Below are positions 31,388-43,300 of a stretch of 64,000 nt of DNA, in pieces (position 1 is the stretch's first letter; every line of letters starts with the position of its first letter). The notes beneath the pieces are model-generated. The model searched no databases. It was not told where the DNA came from and worked only from the letters and a program-made list of their open reading frames with translations. Position numbers and translations under genes: made by a program. Origin of the DNA: Silene conica. Taxonomy: Eukaryota; Streptophyta; Magnoliopsida; Caryophyllales; Caryophyllaceae. The DNA lies in contig CM055312.2 in the NCBI GenBank assembly GCA_029255685.2, positions 54,656,202-54,720,201 on the forward strand, read 5' to 3'.

Positions 31388-32587
31388 TGATACCCGTCGT
31401 TGAGGGTTTCAAAGATAAGATTTATATATCAAACTAAAACTATAGATAGCGATAGTAAGGGTCGAACCACAGAGAGACAAAGTTAATTATGTTTGCAAAT
31501 TTAAAGTCTATTGAAGTCAAAATTGGGGGTTTTCAAAGTTTGATTGGAACTAACAACTAAGATGACAAAATAAGAGAAAGTCTAAAACAAGGGGTAAAAG
31601 AATGATTGGGAACTTCGGTTCACCATGGCTAAGGTAAGTCCAAATTGGGTAAACAACTCATAAACACAATCTCAAGAACAAAGAATAAACCTTTCGGTCA
31701 ATATTCTACCAAATCCTTACGGTCTTAGGGTTCCTAGAAAAGCACTAAACTTTCGTTCAAAGGGCAATTCCAAATTTGTTGTTAAACTAATTCTACCAAT
31801 CTTTCAATATAGGAGAATTAGTTCACCAACAAATGTAGAGATCGGTACAAAAATCATAAAACCAATGAAAGCCTAATTTTCGCCATGGTTCCCCTAATTC
31901 CCAATCATAGGGATTAGATACTCATAATCATAAGACTAAAACTAATGAATCTAAAGAACTTCATGTGAGACAACATGTTTAAGCAATAACAATTGAAGAG
32001 AACAAAATATAAATTGAAACAACCAGAATAACAAAGAAGATGGATTGAAACAATAAATAAAAATAATCGCATTAAAACTTACAACCAAACGAAAATTGAT
32101 GATCGAATCTGAAAATTGGAGTTTCCTCTCCTTAGGTTTAAAGTATTCTACACTAATGAGGCTTAACCTAATTCTAATTACCGTCGTTTGCTTAATAGTC
32201 TTTCCAAATTACAAGATTAAGAAAATAAACCGAAATAAAGAAACTAAACAGTTCAGCCAGCGAACTGGTCGACCACTTGTGCTGTAAGTCTGCCTTTTTG
32301 TAACAGCGCCTTGGTCGGTCGACCGCTTACTGCTCCTCTTCAGCCCCTGATCAGATTGCACGCATCCCCAAAACCTCAAGTTCGGACCCGTATCTCGTGA
32401 GTTCCCCTAAGATGGCTTCCAAAGGACGATTAAAGCTTGATTTAGCTCACTTTCACTTGTTCCTACATTTAAAACATAGAAATGCGAAAGTAAACCATTT
32501 CGGGAGGAAAATAGCTAAAAGCTACTAAACAAGCATAGAAATACGTGCCAAAACTATAAATAAAATTTATAGTATACGCACGTATCA
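31388..32587 (-). mobile_element. 5' LTR of Athila A
   Basis: A 1,200-bp block with ends TGATACCC (plus-strand left) and CACGTATCA (right), bounded inside by the tRNA-Asp site and outside by LINE-2. Two GTCGACC words occur at 32265-32275 and 32310-32324. Its last 188 bases match 9856-10043. Confidence 0.92.
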
Positions 32588-33690
32588 GCTGGCCTTCTTG
32601 ATCTGTGATTTGAGTGACTGCATTGTGTACCCTCCTACTCTTCAAAGAGCCATGGAAATATGCTGAATTAGAATTTCCTTTGTCTAGCCATTGAACCTTG
32701 GATTTTTGCTGTAAATATTCCTGGCAAGCCTTATGAATGCTAGCATACTCAGAGTGAGCTTCATATTCTTGGTGCAGCAAATCATGATCCCCTGGATTTA
32801 AAGCCAAGGCAGCTTGGATATCAAGAAGCTTAACATGGGCAATGTCATCCTTCCTTTCGATATCTGAAAAATGGGATTTATTCAGTTCCTTCAACGGAAT
32901 TTTCAGACCTTGCAGCTTTTTCACCACACTGTACATAGGAGTGCCACTTATAAGTTGTTTCCATTGATTCCTGATAATGTTCTCAAACTCAGGGCTAGAA
33001 CTCCACATATTATAGTACTTAAAGCTTCTTTTACCATGGCTTGGGGTAGGTTCATCCATAAAGAGGAATGGAGTATGATAAAAAAGACCCTCATGAAGGA
33101 AATGAGCTCTGATATTCTTCATCTGTTGCAACCACTGAGTATAGAAGGCTCCCTGAGCAGGAATGTCAATAAGCTCACAGTTTCTTATGCAATCCTTAAA
33201 AGGGATAGCCTCTACTATATCAAACCCTCCTCCTAGCCTCTCATCTGGAGTCATGACACAGTTGAAGTCCCCACATACTAGCCAAGGACCAGTTACTGTG
33301 AGTGCAATCTGATTTAAATCATTCCACAGACCAACTCTCTCTTGGATCTTATTGAAGGCATACACCCTGGTTACATAGTAGTGCTGAGCATTATCAATAT
33401 CCTTGATCATACAATGAATCATTTGAGCTGAGTATTTAATTGGAGTAACATCACATTTAACATGATTCCATAAAATCAAAATTCTACCTCCATGATGCAT
33501 ATGAGTGTTAGTAGTAATACTCCATGATCTAAAAGTACCCACTGCCACTTTATTCAAATTATTAGGTTTAATCTTTGTTTCCAATAAGCTAAAAAACTAA
33601 CTTTATCATCTATCATAAACTTATGTACTTCTTTCTCCTTGCTAATCTTATTCATACCTCGCACATTCCAAAAGCCTTGATTAATCATTG
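32588..33690 (-). pseudogene. LINE-2 ORF2: endonuclease domain, truncated
   Basis: Begins about 33690 with INQGFWNVRGMNKISKEKE, then shifts by one base in a T-run. The long frame starts METKIKPNNL (33584). Endonuclease motifs are ETKI, RVYAFN and VCGDFNCVMTPDERLGGG. The segment WLDKGNSNSAYFHGSLKSRR leads towards reverse transcriptase. The frame then runs into Athila A LTR sequence, so codons below 32588 are not LINE-derived. Part of the region between CELIDIPAQGAFYTQ and FLHEGLF also seems deleted, because the DRFL-type motif is absent. Confidence 0.85.
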
Positions 33691-34824
33691 GCAATGGATG
33701 GGGGGGTCTATCATTTGATCATTACTTGCTGCAGGCTTCTGTCCAGAGAGCATCTGAGCATATGAAGGACTGCCTGGTTCACTTACTGGAGTCTCTACTC
33801 CTTTGGGTGATCTTGACTGTAGTGGAGGATAATTCATCTTATCAACAGGAGGGGCACTGATAACCACAACCCTGACAGGCTGGATTGTAGTTGTCTGTTG
33901 TGGCTTACCTGACTGAATCTTAGGTCTCCATTCCTTCCTAGTATTCCTGAGAATATTATCTTTTGTAGCATTCCTGCAGTTCAGTTTCTCATGTCCCATT
34001 TTATTGCAAGACTTGCAAATAACTGGTTGCCATTCATCGATTTTGATTGAAATCTTAACATCTTTCTCATCCAAGAATGAATGACCTTTGGTAAATTTTG
34101 GCCAATCTTAATCTCAAGCATAACCCTGGCAAAACTTAGTCTCGTCATGTTTGCAGTGGGATCATCTGCTTTCAGAAATTTCCCTACTAATCCTGCTATC
34201 TTGCTTAAGCTCTGACCCCAGAATTTGGGGGAAGACTATGTAACCTAATCCACACAGGAACCAGTGAAACTTCCTCCTTTTCTAGTTGAGCATCCTCTGT
34301 CCATTGCTTGATTATTAGTGGTTTATTATCAAGCATAAAATAACCACTGTTAAAGGCCTCTTGCTGACTCTCTTTGGTAGTAAACCTCACATGAAGACTC
34401 CGTTAGCCAAAAAGGAAATTTTGTCTATACCATGCTTATTCCAGATTCTTTTGATATAACCTTACATCACCAGCCATGGAGACGTACCTCCTAGTACATA
34501 CCCATACACAGCCATATCCCAATAACTGATTTCAGGGTTCACATCCTCCACAGAAATTTTAAGCAACGGTTTCTCTGTTTCAGGGATGACCTTATTGTGG
34601 TGAATTGTTTGCCACTGATTAGGATTATCATCTATGTCACATTCATCATCACTGGTCTCAACATTTTGTACATAGCCTTCATCATCAGACCCGATATCAA
34701 AAGGTTCAATACCTGCTGCCATGGTCGTGCTATCCTTGATAGGGTTTGTCTCATCGCCAATCTCTGCATTATCAGTATGCGAATGTTGATGTTTCTTTTT
34801 CTTTCTTTGTCTCGTTGTTATCAT
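33685..34824 (-). pseudogene. LINE-2 ORF1 (DUF4283, zinc knuckle), frameshifted
   Basis: Three frames together show the ORF1 layout: N-terminal acidic part and DVNPEISYWDMAVYGYVLGG (34824-34462), LVPVWIRLHSLPP (34390-34205), then CKSCNKMGHEKLNC (CX2CX4HX4C) and GSPSYAQMLSG (34074-33685). Breaks near 34460, 34400 and 34200-34075 make it inactive. Confidence 0.85.
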
Positions 34825-34928
34825 ATGTAAAGAAGTTGACTTGGGGGATTAAGATCTAGCCATCGATGCCTAGAAACTCACCCTGATAATCGCCTCCTTA
34901 AAAGCTCTGCTAGGGTTTTTTTTGTTCA

Positions 34929-35631
34929 AGCAAGCCCAACAATGTTGTCTTGAGTGATGGATCCTAAATCCATTTTTAACTGATAGAGTACCAGACTATT
35001 AACCTAACCATATTGTTCAACTTATTCCCCCCAAAATTATTTGGAAGAGTGCACAAAACGCATATTGTGACACAAGGCTTTGTCCATGGAATGAGGACGC
35101 CAATTTCGAACAAGAAGATCACATCTAAGCCAACGATAATGATTCGTATCAGTAATATCAGACATTGGACAAGTTCCAGCAATGAAACCGTCTTTGTTTT
35201 TCGCTATTAAAGCAAGCATAATTTCGCGTTTCAAATTCATGAAATCATGATCAGAGAACATAGTATCAGTAAGACTATGTGTCGGTTGATCAGATTAAGA
35301 AACATATAAATGATCATCAAAAGTATATGAAAGAGTAGCAGCAGAAGTAGTAACAATTTCATCAGTCGACATTTTCATGACGGAAAAGAACAGGAAAATC
35401 AAGAAATAAAGGAGTTGAATTTCGACAGAAGTATTGGAGAAAAGAACTTATTACCAAGAAATGACCTAATTTCTGAAATTCAATGGAATTATGCAGAAAT
35501 GAAGGAGATGAAATCAGAAATGAAGGGGATGAATTATGCAGATTAAAGCAAGAAAAAGATCGAATATCACCAGAAAAGGTATAGCGGAAACGATGGATGA
35601 TCAAGAAATCGTCACCATGCCAATGATACCA
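34929..35631 (-). pseudogene. Copia gag N-terminal fragment and leader
   Basis: From about 35374 the minus strand reads MSTDEIVTTSAATL, then a stop, then MFSDHDFMNLKREIMLALIA, KNKDGFIAGTCPMS, YRWLRCDLLVRNW, and a stop near 35037. This is the N-terminal gag domain of plant Ty1/copia elements (NY..W...M..AL.AKNK..FI.G). A primer site TGGTATCATTGG lies at 35617-35630, close to the usual tRNA-Met complement. The rest of the element is missing here, apparently because LINE-2 is inserted next to it. Confidence 0.75.
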
Positions 35632-35890
35632 TGTAAAGATGACCTAGACTCACCATTGCTGATCAATTAAGCTTTGTATGTTCTAACAGAGAAAACACAA
35701 AGCTAAATAAAGGATGTTTTATTATTGAGTTATTGTGAATGTATATATACAATGAATAATTAGTTGGAAAAGAGAAAGCTTATTGTTTATATATAAAAGG
35801 TAGTTATAAGTTTGTTATGACACGTTTATCCATGTGGTTGTTGTGTTGGTTGAATGTGATTGTAGTTTGATCATAATCATCATTTCTACA
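35632..35890 (-). mobile_element. 5' LTR of the copia element
   Basis: A short 259-bp block with termini TGTAAAGATG and TTTCTACA beside the tRNA-Met-like primer site. The partner LTR is not in the window. Confidence 0.75.
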
Positions 35891-35892
35891 AC

Positions 35893-36036
35893 AACGGTTA
35901 CAGACTAAAACCGTTGACTAGAACCGTTGTTATTACTTTTCACTGATTTGTGTTAAACTGAAGTTATCTAATTTACAAGGTGTTTACGTATTAAGCGTTA
36001 ATATGCGTTGTTATAGCCTGTTTTTGTAGTAATGTT
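35893..36036. mobile_element. Decayed CACTA-like terminus
   Basis: Contains AACGGTT / AACCGTTG subterminal words in both orientations and ends GTTTTTGTAGTAATG, a one-base variant of the CACTA terminus. The rest of the element was not found. Confidence 0.5.
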
Positions 36037-37657
36037 CCTGTCACATTAGATAGTTTACAATTGTGTTATATACGATTGTTATGGTAGCGAGAGAAGAATG
36101 CATATATAATTATTAAAAAATCAAAAACAACTTGAAATGAGGAAGAAATGTAATAGTTCTCATCCACATAGGTTGATTTATTTACTTAAAGAAAGAAAAT
36201 GTAAACTATTGACTCAGATATCAAAACGAAAAGTGTAAATTATTGACCTAGACAAATAAAATATTAAATTAAATATGATTTTATTTTATAAGAAATAAAT
36301 ATTCCAATTTTAAAATAACAAAGTAAGTGTGTTAGAAACTATTTTTTCTATTCCTTTTCTTTCCTTTTTAAAGAAAACCTCATGAATATTTATTAAATAT
36401 TACGCAAATGAGCCTCAATATAAAAAACAATGTGAGATGGTACATCATCGGCTCATCGGCTCATCGCCCCAAAAGCGACAACCTGCTTTCCATGGAACAA
36501 AATGCGCTAGCTTATTACCTAACCAGATCCTAAACTACTTTTTAACTCGTATTTTGATTACTTGTAACTCATATGACTTGACCCATATATTCTATTTAAG
36601 AGGCTTAAATAATGTCTAATTATTATAATAAACATCCCATGAATATTATAGTGTCGGTGAACTTATGAAATGAGTCATTATTCCTCAATTAGACAATATT
36701 AAGTCTTCCTTGTGATACACATATTCGTCGCAAGTTTGATGAGTTAAGTATTAACACGTGAGTAGGTAAAATAAAATAATTTGTTATTTTCTAGACAATT
36801 TAGTTTTGTCTTATCTATTCGTATAGATATTACTTAACTCGTCGTAAATTTGTTACAAATATACCATCCTGCTTTAATCACATGGGACTCGCGTGGCTTG
36901 TCTTAATTTTCAGTTGGGGGGAGTCCGGTGACACATTAGCAGTTTAGCGTATACTAACAAAACTTGATGTAATTTATTGGTATGCTGATGAATACTTCAG
37001 TACACAACTACACAACTACACAACTACACAACACTTCATTTCCAGTCCAAGTGGAGTTAGAAAATGAGTGCTCATTAATTGGGAAAACATACTTTAATCA
37101 TTCAGTCAAAACAACGTTTTAAATTTGAAATTAGTAAAATACTCCGTATTACTTACATAGATATATCTTGCCTCCATTCAACTCTACCTTACAATCTTAC
37201 ATCTATTCATTTTCGGTCCATTCAATCTCACATTACACTTTTTCTTATTTGATTGTATTTTTAATACTATAATAATATCTTTCCACTATTAAGGCCCACT
37301 TTTTACTCACAAATGACACAAAATAATAACATATTTATCTATTTGTACTTTTATTATTATCATATAATTTTCTTATTATTTTTGCATAAAACATATTATA
37401 TGCAAGGTGGAGTTGAACAGTAGAAATATATTTTTTAATAAATTATGCTTTTGTTTTATTTGTTTTATATGGATATATTGGCCGAGTGGCCAGTCTTAAA
37501 TTTGAGACGAATAATGTCGGTCTCAAACAATAATGTGTTAAGTTTTAGTGACACTGACTATAAAACTTGGCATCCATTCAACTACCATTGTACCACCATT
37601 TTATCTTCTTCTTCTTCTTTCTTGTTCCAATCATTATTCTGATCATCAAACAATAAC
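36037..37657. other. Upstream intergenic region of the DUF6817 gene
   Basis: AT-rich, with no gene seen. It has an 8-bp tandem repeat TACACAAC (37006-37037). A pyrimidine-rich TTCTTCTTC run at 37605-37622 lies about 40 bases before the ATG, as in many plant core promoters and leaders. A TATA-like TTATATGGATATAT at 37466-37479 may set the start, but this is uncertain. Confidence 0.5.
37006..37037. repeat. TACACAAC tandem repeat
   Basis: About four copies of TACACAAC some 620 bp upstream of the DUF6817 gene. Confidence 0.85.
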
Positions 37658-38908
37658 ATGTCTGATTCCTTATCTCTTGATACTCTGTTGACATCTGCGA
37701 GGCCTTTCATCAGGGGTGATTTGGAAAAGGTTGATGACAAACTCCCGGCCTTGGTGTCTATCCTTAGATCAGTGGGTGCGGCTGAATGCTGGCACAAACA
37801 CGGCACCTTTTTCGAACACCTCTTTGACACTTACCGCATCCTTAAACTCTGGGGTGCTCCTGATGCTGTCTGCCTCTGTGGCCTCTTCCACTCTACCTAC
37901 TCCAACTCATATAACAACCTCGCCATCTTCCACCCTTCCACTGGCCGTGATACTGTCCGTGCCCACGTTGGGGAGGCAGCCGAGACCCTCATCCATCTCT
38001 TCTGCACCATCCCTCGCCAGCTTCTCATTTATGATAATCTCATATTCCACTACACTGAATCTCAGCTCATGGACCACCTCCAAATGTCGGAAAACTCTCT
38101 TTGTCATGTCAAAGAGAAGGGTTTGTCGTCTAATAAAGACGAGGAATGGAGGGTAAAGATTAACTCTTTGGTGCCTGAAGATGGTGTTCTTGTCAAGCAC
38201 ATTAGAACAGGTGAAGATGTGAGGGTTTCTAGAAGGGTGCTTGCTGTTTTTCTTCTCATCACTATAGCTGATTTCAGTGATCAGCTTTTCAGTTTTCAAG
38301 ATGTGCTTTTTCAGAATTTTAATGGCCAACTCGACCACAAGGGGAGCGATATTATGTCGCTTTGGCCAGGAGATGGGAAACCGGGATTGTGGACTAATTC
38401 ACTGTCCAAAATGGGAGCCGTTTATACGTTAATACTGAGAGAAGAGGAGATGATGATGATGGAGAGAAAGATGAGTAAAGTGGTGGAAGGGAGAGATGAG
38501 GATATCGAGCTTGTTATTCCACCCGTCTTTGATAATTGCACTCGGGTTTTGGACGCAAATGAGCAAATAGAAGCAAGAGATCTGTACTGGGAAGCTGTGT
38601 GTAATTATGCAAAGATAGGGTTGGACAAAGCGGAGGAACTACTATTAAGGAGCATTCAGAAGAACCCATTTGTTGGCGAGCCTCATGTGGTTTGGGGTCA
38701 GCTTTATTTGAGCAAGGGTCGGTACGAGGAGGCCGAGGCTGAGGCTGAAAGGGGGCTAATCCTTCTTCTTCAATGGGGAAGTCCTTGGGATAAGAGGATG
38801 TCTTGGGAAGGTTGGATTGCTTGGGCGCGAGTTTTGTTGATACAATCTAAGGAAAAGTCTTGGCCTCAAACTGCTTTTGGCATCCTAAACTTGGGACTTA
38901 TTAGATGA
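37658..38908 (+). CDS. DUF6817-domain protein with TPR-like C-terminus (host gene, single exon)
   Basis: A 416-residue intact frame. Residues 40-120 carry conserved histidines in HKHGTFFEHLFDTYRILKLW and VCLCGLFHSTYSNSY (H48, H54, H78). This is the DUF6817 pattern and recalls HD-type metal sites, though catalysis is not established. GRDTVRAHVGEAAETLIHLF and FCTIPRQLLI follow, then VLAVFLLITIADFSDQLFSF. Residues 275-295 form a Met/Glu-rich linker. Residues 315-416 form paired helices (YWEAVCNYAKIGLDKAEELL, VVWGQLYLSKGRYEEAEAEA) that resemble TPR repeats. There is no signal peptide. The ATG context AACAATAACATGTC is acceptable, and an in-frame upstream ATG was not seen. AATAA-type signals lie 60-100 bp after the stop. 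It is the only convincing non-transposon gene here, and its biological role is unknown to me. Confidence 0.9.
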   Translation: MSDSLSLDTLLTSARPFIRGDLEKVDDKLPALVSILRSVGAAECWHKHGTFFEHLFDTYRILKLWGAPDAVCLCGLFHSTYSNSYNNLAIFHPSTGRDTVRAHVGEAAETLIHLFCTIPRQLLIYDNLIFHYTESQLMDHLQMSENSLCHVKEKGLSSNKDEEWRVKINSLVPEDGVLVKHIRTGEDVRVSRRVLAVFLLITIADFSDQLFSFQDVLFQNFNGQLDHKGSDIMSLWPGDGKPGLWTNSLSKMGAVYTLILREEEMMMMERKMSKVVEGRDEDIELVIPPVFDNCTRVLDANEQIEARDLYWEAVCNYAKIGLDKAEELLLRSIQKNPFVGEPHVVWGQLYLSKGRYEEAEAEAERGLILLLQWGSPWDKRMSWEGWIAWARVLLIQSKEKSWPQTAFGILNLGLIR

Positions 38909-39902
38909 ATATCAACTTGTACTGTTTGCATCAAACAAATGTATTGTAATATGTGTTTATTTGCAAGTAATAATGCCATTTCATGTGCTTTGGTTCCGAA
39001 TAAACCAAGGTATATCATGAAATCTTTGTACCGAGTTTGCCATAGCTAAAATATGTTCCTTGAATGATCATTTATAATGGCAGAATATATATTCCTCCAT
39101 GATAGATACCTTGTTTCTTTGGCCAAAATTGTTATGCAAGTTCAAGAGATCCAAGTTTGATTGAATGTGGAATGGCCTGTGAATATTACAGTGTCTTCAA
39201 CAATGTAGTATGATTCATTTGATCATGTTGGTTTCTATACTAATATACTATGATGGAAACTTAAAACGAATTTTCTCATTGAAAACGAATACAATTTTGA
39301 TCATGAGTTTGAATTTAACTCACTAAAGTAGTACGCGAGTACTTATACAATATATTCCGCTGCGGAGTAGACGAGTAAAAGGAATTATTGTGAGTACAAA
39401 TAATCCATCCGGGTAATGTAACAAGTCTAATTGTAAATTTTGAAATTGGTGTCAAGATTCCTTGCTTAGATTAATAGACTTTAAACTTACTGGGTAATGA
39501 CACAAGTTTAATGGTAAATTGTGAAATAGGTTCCAAACTTTCTTCGTTTGCGGCATATTCATATCCTGCGTGATATTGATTCTTAGAATTCATCTAAAAC
39601 TACCGGATCAAGTGCACCTTACTTCTCTTTCTTGCTCGGGAAAGACTGTTACGTCTTGTTATGATGCTCTTCTAGATAAACATAATGTAAAACTTCATGT
39701 TTTTTTTACTATGAAAACGGGTCCAGTGTCATATTCGGGTCTGCGTAGAAGGATTCAGATCCAGATTCGTTTTAAAATTAGTGGATCAAGATCCAACCTG
39801 GATCTAACGGGTCTGGAAAAATAGTGTTATAAACGTGAGATATGAGAATAATTATAATGTTATTATATTCACAAAAGTTGCCGTATTACACAAACTAAAC
39901 TT
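38909..39902. other. 3' flank of the DUF6817 gene
   Basis: Contains the likely 3' UTR (AATAATGCC near 38968, GAATAAACC near 38998). No further gene is seen. A direct repeat-like pair GGGTAATG.AACAAGT / GGGTAATGACACAAGT occurs near 39412 and 39491. Confidence 0.5.
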
Positions 39903-40352
39903 CACTAGTACAAAAATCCCCTATTGCGTCAGTTCTAGGCGACCTATTGCGTCGTATCTAGGTTGACGTATATCGAGGGGACGTTTATTGAAATGTCAGT
40001 TTTAAAACTGACGCAAAAAGTCATTATTTGCGTCATTTCTTAACTCAAAACCGACACAAATACCTCATCAAATACATCAGTTTCTATATTAGAACCGACG
40101 CAAAAGGTGGTAGAATTGAAGCAAATACTCCTCCTTTTGCGTCAGTTATTCAACAACTGATGTATTTGATAACTTATTTTAGTGCTAAGTAGAGTGGTAT
40201 ATGCGTCGGTTATTGCTAGAACTGACGCTTTTGCACATCTTTTGCGTCAGTTTTTCTATAACTAATGTATTTGATAAGCTATTTTAGTGTCATTTAGAGT
40301 TGTATATGCGTCAGTTATGACTGGAACTGACTCTTTTGTTCTTACTAGTTGT
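39903..40352. repeat. CACTA-3 left end and subterminal repeats
   Basis: At least ten words of the form TTGCGTCAGTT, AACTGACGC, ACCGACGCAAA or CAAATACATCAGTTT in both orientations. Two 90-bp stretches around 40140-40230 and 40238-40325 are near-duplicates (TTTTGCGTCAGTT...TATGCGTC.GTTAT). Confidence 0.8.
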
Positions 40353-43300
40353 TGTATGGCCCGCTTCGCGCGTCATACCCCAAAATAGGTATATTAGCAT
40401 AGTTTTATTAGCGAGCTCCCGAAAGTCACTACAATAAACACACGCAATTGAGACCATTTTTTTCTTTGTGACCGCCTCTATAAGGGTCTAACCGCAACCT
40501 CGGGTCAGAATCATAACCAAAATTTCATTCAGGGTAATTTGTATGTGAAAGATTGAATTCATATTCATTAAGGCTGTATCAATATAGACCGGAGTTTCCT
40601 TTTTCGAATGATTTTATTGGAGAAAGGTCCAAGATTTTCTTCATGATTTGAAAAAACAAATGTTTTGGCATTCTATCAATACTCTTTGCTAAATGTGCAC
40701 ATACCATAGTTCTAGTCCGACATCGAAAATTAAGTTTGAAATACATCAAAGTTACCGCTAAAATTTTGTAAGAATGTTGGTAATGTATGAAATTAAATAC
40801 ATGAGTTCTTGTAAACTTCTTAAAATTGAAAAACTTTAATAGAGTGTGCATTTTAGAAATGTCTTTTGTTCGACAGCATTGTAAAAATCTTGGTATACGA
40901 TTAACGCGATACCCCTAGATTTTTAAATCGGCGCAATTTGGTTTCCTATATGCTTTAACGTGATGTCTATATTACATTTTTAGGTGTCTGCTGAGCTTTA
41001 AATTTAGAACATTTGTACCTGCAATTGAGTAACAAAATGGTTAAATATTAGGATACATTTTCCTACAACATTAAGTACCATCTAATTTTTCTTGAATTAT
41101 CTGGATACCTTTTACAAGTTGCAACTTCCGAACAATATATCCTTTTAGTAAAATAAAATAGCAAATTCTAAGGATACTTCATTTCCATCTCATTTTTCCT
41201 TGACAGATCATAAGTTTATCGCAATTAATTGAAAATGTAAAAGAACCAACTATAACAGCCAACAACAATACACCAAATACAGTATTGAGAATTAGTGCAT
41301 CAAATTTGTGTGTATTCCATTCCTCCATTCCTCTTCTTTGACTCTCTCTTCCCTTTTCCTCAATCTTACTACAGTCTACTATGTGTGTTGTGTAGGCCTC
41401 CATGCAAACCGTGTGAGCTGGGGTTTCACTCCATTAATTCTACTATTTCTTCCTACGTCTCCATCTTTTTTCTTACTTATTACCCTTTACCTCTCTTAAT
41501 CGTCTTAATTTAAGACGACTCTTATACCCGAATTGAATAAAGATTGAGATATCTTAATTTAAAACGATTTTAAGCAAGACTTCTTATTGTTTCACTATTT
41601 TTACCTTGTTATTATTATTCTCCTGCATCATTAATCATCAATCATCAATCAGTATTTTTTCTATATTTTTAACTGAATTTTCCATTTTATTACAGTCTTA
41701 CCGTTTCTTACACTCTATTTCTTTCAAAGTCTTAAATTTACATAATGTAAAATCCAAACTTTTTGATTGGTGAACATTAAATGTTTACAGAGAAACCAAT
41801 GTCTCTTTTTTGTGGTTGTTCATTAATTGTTGAGAAAATCTTCCCTTTTAAGAATTCTTAAAGGTTCAAGTAAAAATGGCAAAATTATCCGTTCATTTAA
41901 GAACTACAAGATAAGCCTCTATGAGACCTAGCAAAAGTCAACTGACTTGAGTAATCTTACCGATCCTCATTCAGACTCAGGGAAAAATTGGAGGTAAACA
42001 GACTTAACATTTACATGACTCAACTTGAAATGACCTGAATGAATTTTAGTGAAACATAGTAGTTCCTGAAACAAGAAGTGAAAGTTTCGACATTTACCAT
42101 CAGCGCATTCAGTTGACAGCTAATTCGCAATGTGTGCAGTTGATGCATCCAATCCCTCTATGTCATATGAACTATCTTCTTAAGTCTCTGCTATATCAAA
42201 CCCTGTAATAAAGCGGAGATCGTAAGAATGACTATACTGATTCAAGGTTTTGAGATTTCTTAGTACTCGAATATTAAGTAAGAACTTGTGAAGAAACGGG
42301 CTTACATGTAGTGCAGGTAAATCCACCAAACAATGCCACAGGTAAAGGTGGCACAGTAGGACAAATAAACTTAACTTGTACACACATCACACATATGTCA
42401 GTTGAAATTTCACTGATTATGTTACAACTTTACTGCCAAAATGAAGAATCGAGTTTTAACATCAAAAACAAGAATTCTTACATTTGGAAGAGCGCGGTGA
42501 TTCCAAGAGCTGGCACACACTGTAGAAACAACAATAACCCAAATCAGCACATTTGGTCGTTGTCTCGGAAGAATACGACATATGGTGTCAATTGCACAAA
42601 AGGCATAACTTACCACACGGGCGTTAAAAAAACAGTAGTTAACTTAAATATGTTCGTCATCTATATAAGGTTGTCAATTAAGATTCCAGGTTTATTTCAC
42701 CGACTTATTGTTAACGGGTGGGTTTTAATGATGAGACCGTCTCATACAACATTGAAACGAGCTAGGTAGATATTAAATGATGATCACCTTGAACCATTAT
42801 CAACAAGTCCATGTAGCCGAATTATTGTGGCAAGGTGCCTTCATTTAGGCCTAACAACATGTGTCCTCCCGAACTCAAATGTCCTCTTATCTTGTCTCGA
42901 ACCTGAATTGATAAAAAATAAACATAACTTTTAACTTCGATAATATTGTGCATTTGTAAGCTCCCACAAACAAAGCCAGCATATGTCGACATACATTCAG
43001 ATAACAACAATATAGTGGTAGTATGTTTTACTCCTCATTTAAGTCTGCTGCTCACTTCTTCCTTTTGGGTATTTTCACTTCTCACTTTACTACAAGCTTG
43101 TACTTTGGGTATGTCAATCTTCATCCACCGTCTCTTTTTACAATCTTACCAGTCATTCATATCTCATCCTTACTCTCTCTACATTTTCTTCACCCACGGT
43201 CTCTTCTTATAAAAGGTAAAAAGTAAGAATACCCGATAATATAAACTAACCAAATAATCAAAAATTGTAATTAAAATACCATAAAATATGAGTCATAAAA

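Larger units (their letters stand above)
9856..32587 (-). mobile_element. Athila A: large, multiply interrupted Athila-type Ty3/gypsy retrotransposon
   Basis: Reading the minus strand from 32587: 5' LTR (32587-31388), tRNA-Asp primer site, gag (31204-30290), linker and aspartic protease, RT with FMDD, RNase H, integrase, an ATHILA-type 3' ORF, a long 3' untranslated region, polypurine tract, and a truncated 3' LTR (10043-9856). Interruptions are CACTA-1, two LTR-like insertions, LINE-1, a small hairpin insert and Athila B. The two LTRs can be compared over about 188 bases and differ at about six positions by eye. Coding regions have stops and frameshifts. The element lies in LINE-2 at 32588. 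Confidence 0.9.
32588..34923 (-). mobile_element. LINE-2: 5' part of a plant LINE cut by Athila A
   Basis: The minus-strand element starts near 34923 with an A-run and CCCTAGCAGAGC, has a broken ORF1, and then ORF2 up to 32588, where the Athila A LTR begins. It is related to LINE-1 and LINE-3. Its remaining 3' part should lie left of the window if the nesting is right. Confidence 0.85.

Noticed and set aside
32469..32587. Extension of the LINE-2 ORF2 frame to 32469
   Set aside because: The frame runs by chance into Athila A LTR sequence. Real LINE sequence ends at 32588.
41179..41513. Opposing 60-75 residue frames, one with a hydrophobic segment
   Set aside because: No splice structure, homology or codon pattern that I can recognise. 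Frames on both strands are equally open.
42180..43226. Several short frames in the CACTA-3 interior
   Set aside because: AT-rich chance frames without recognisable domains or splice borders.
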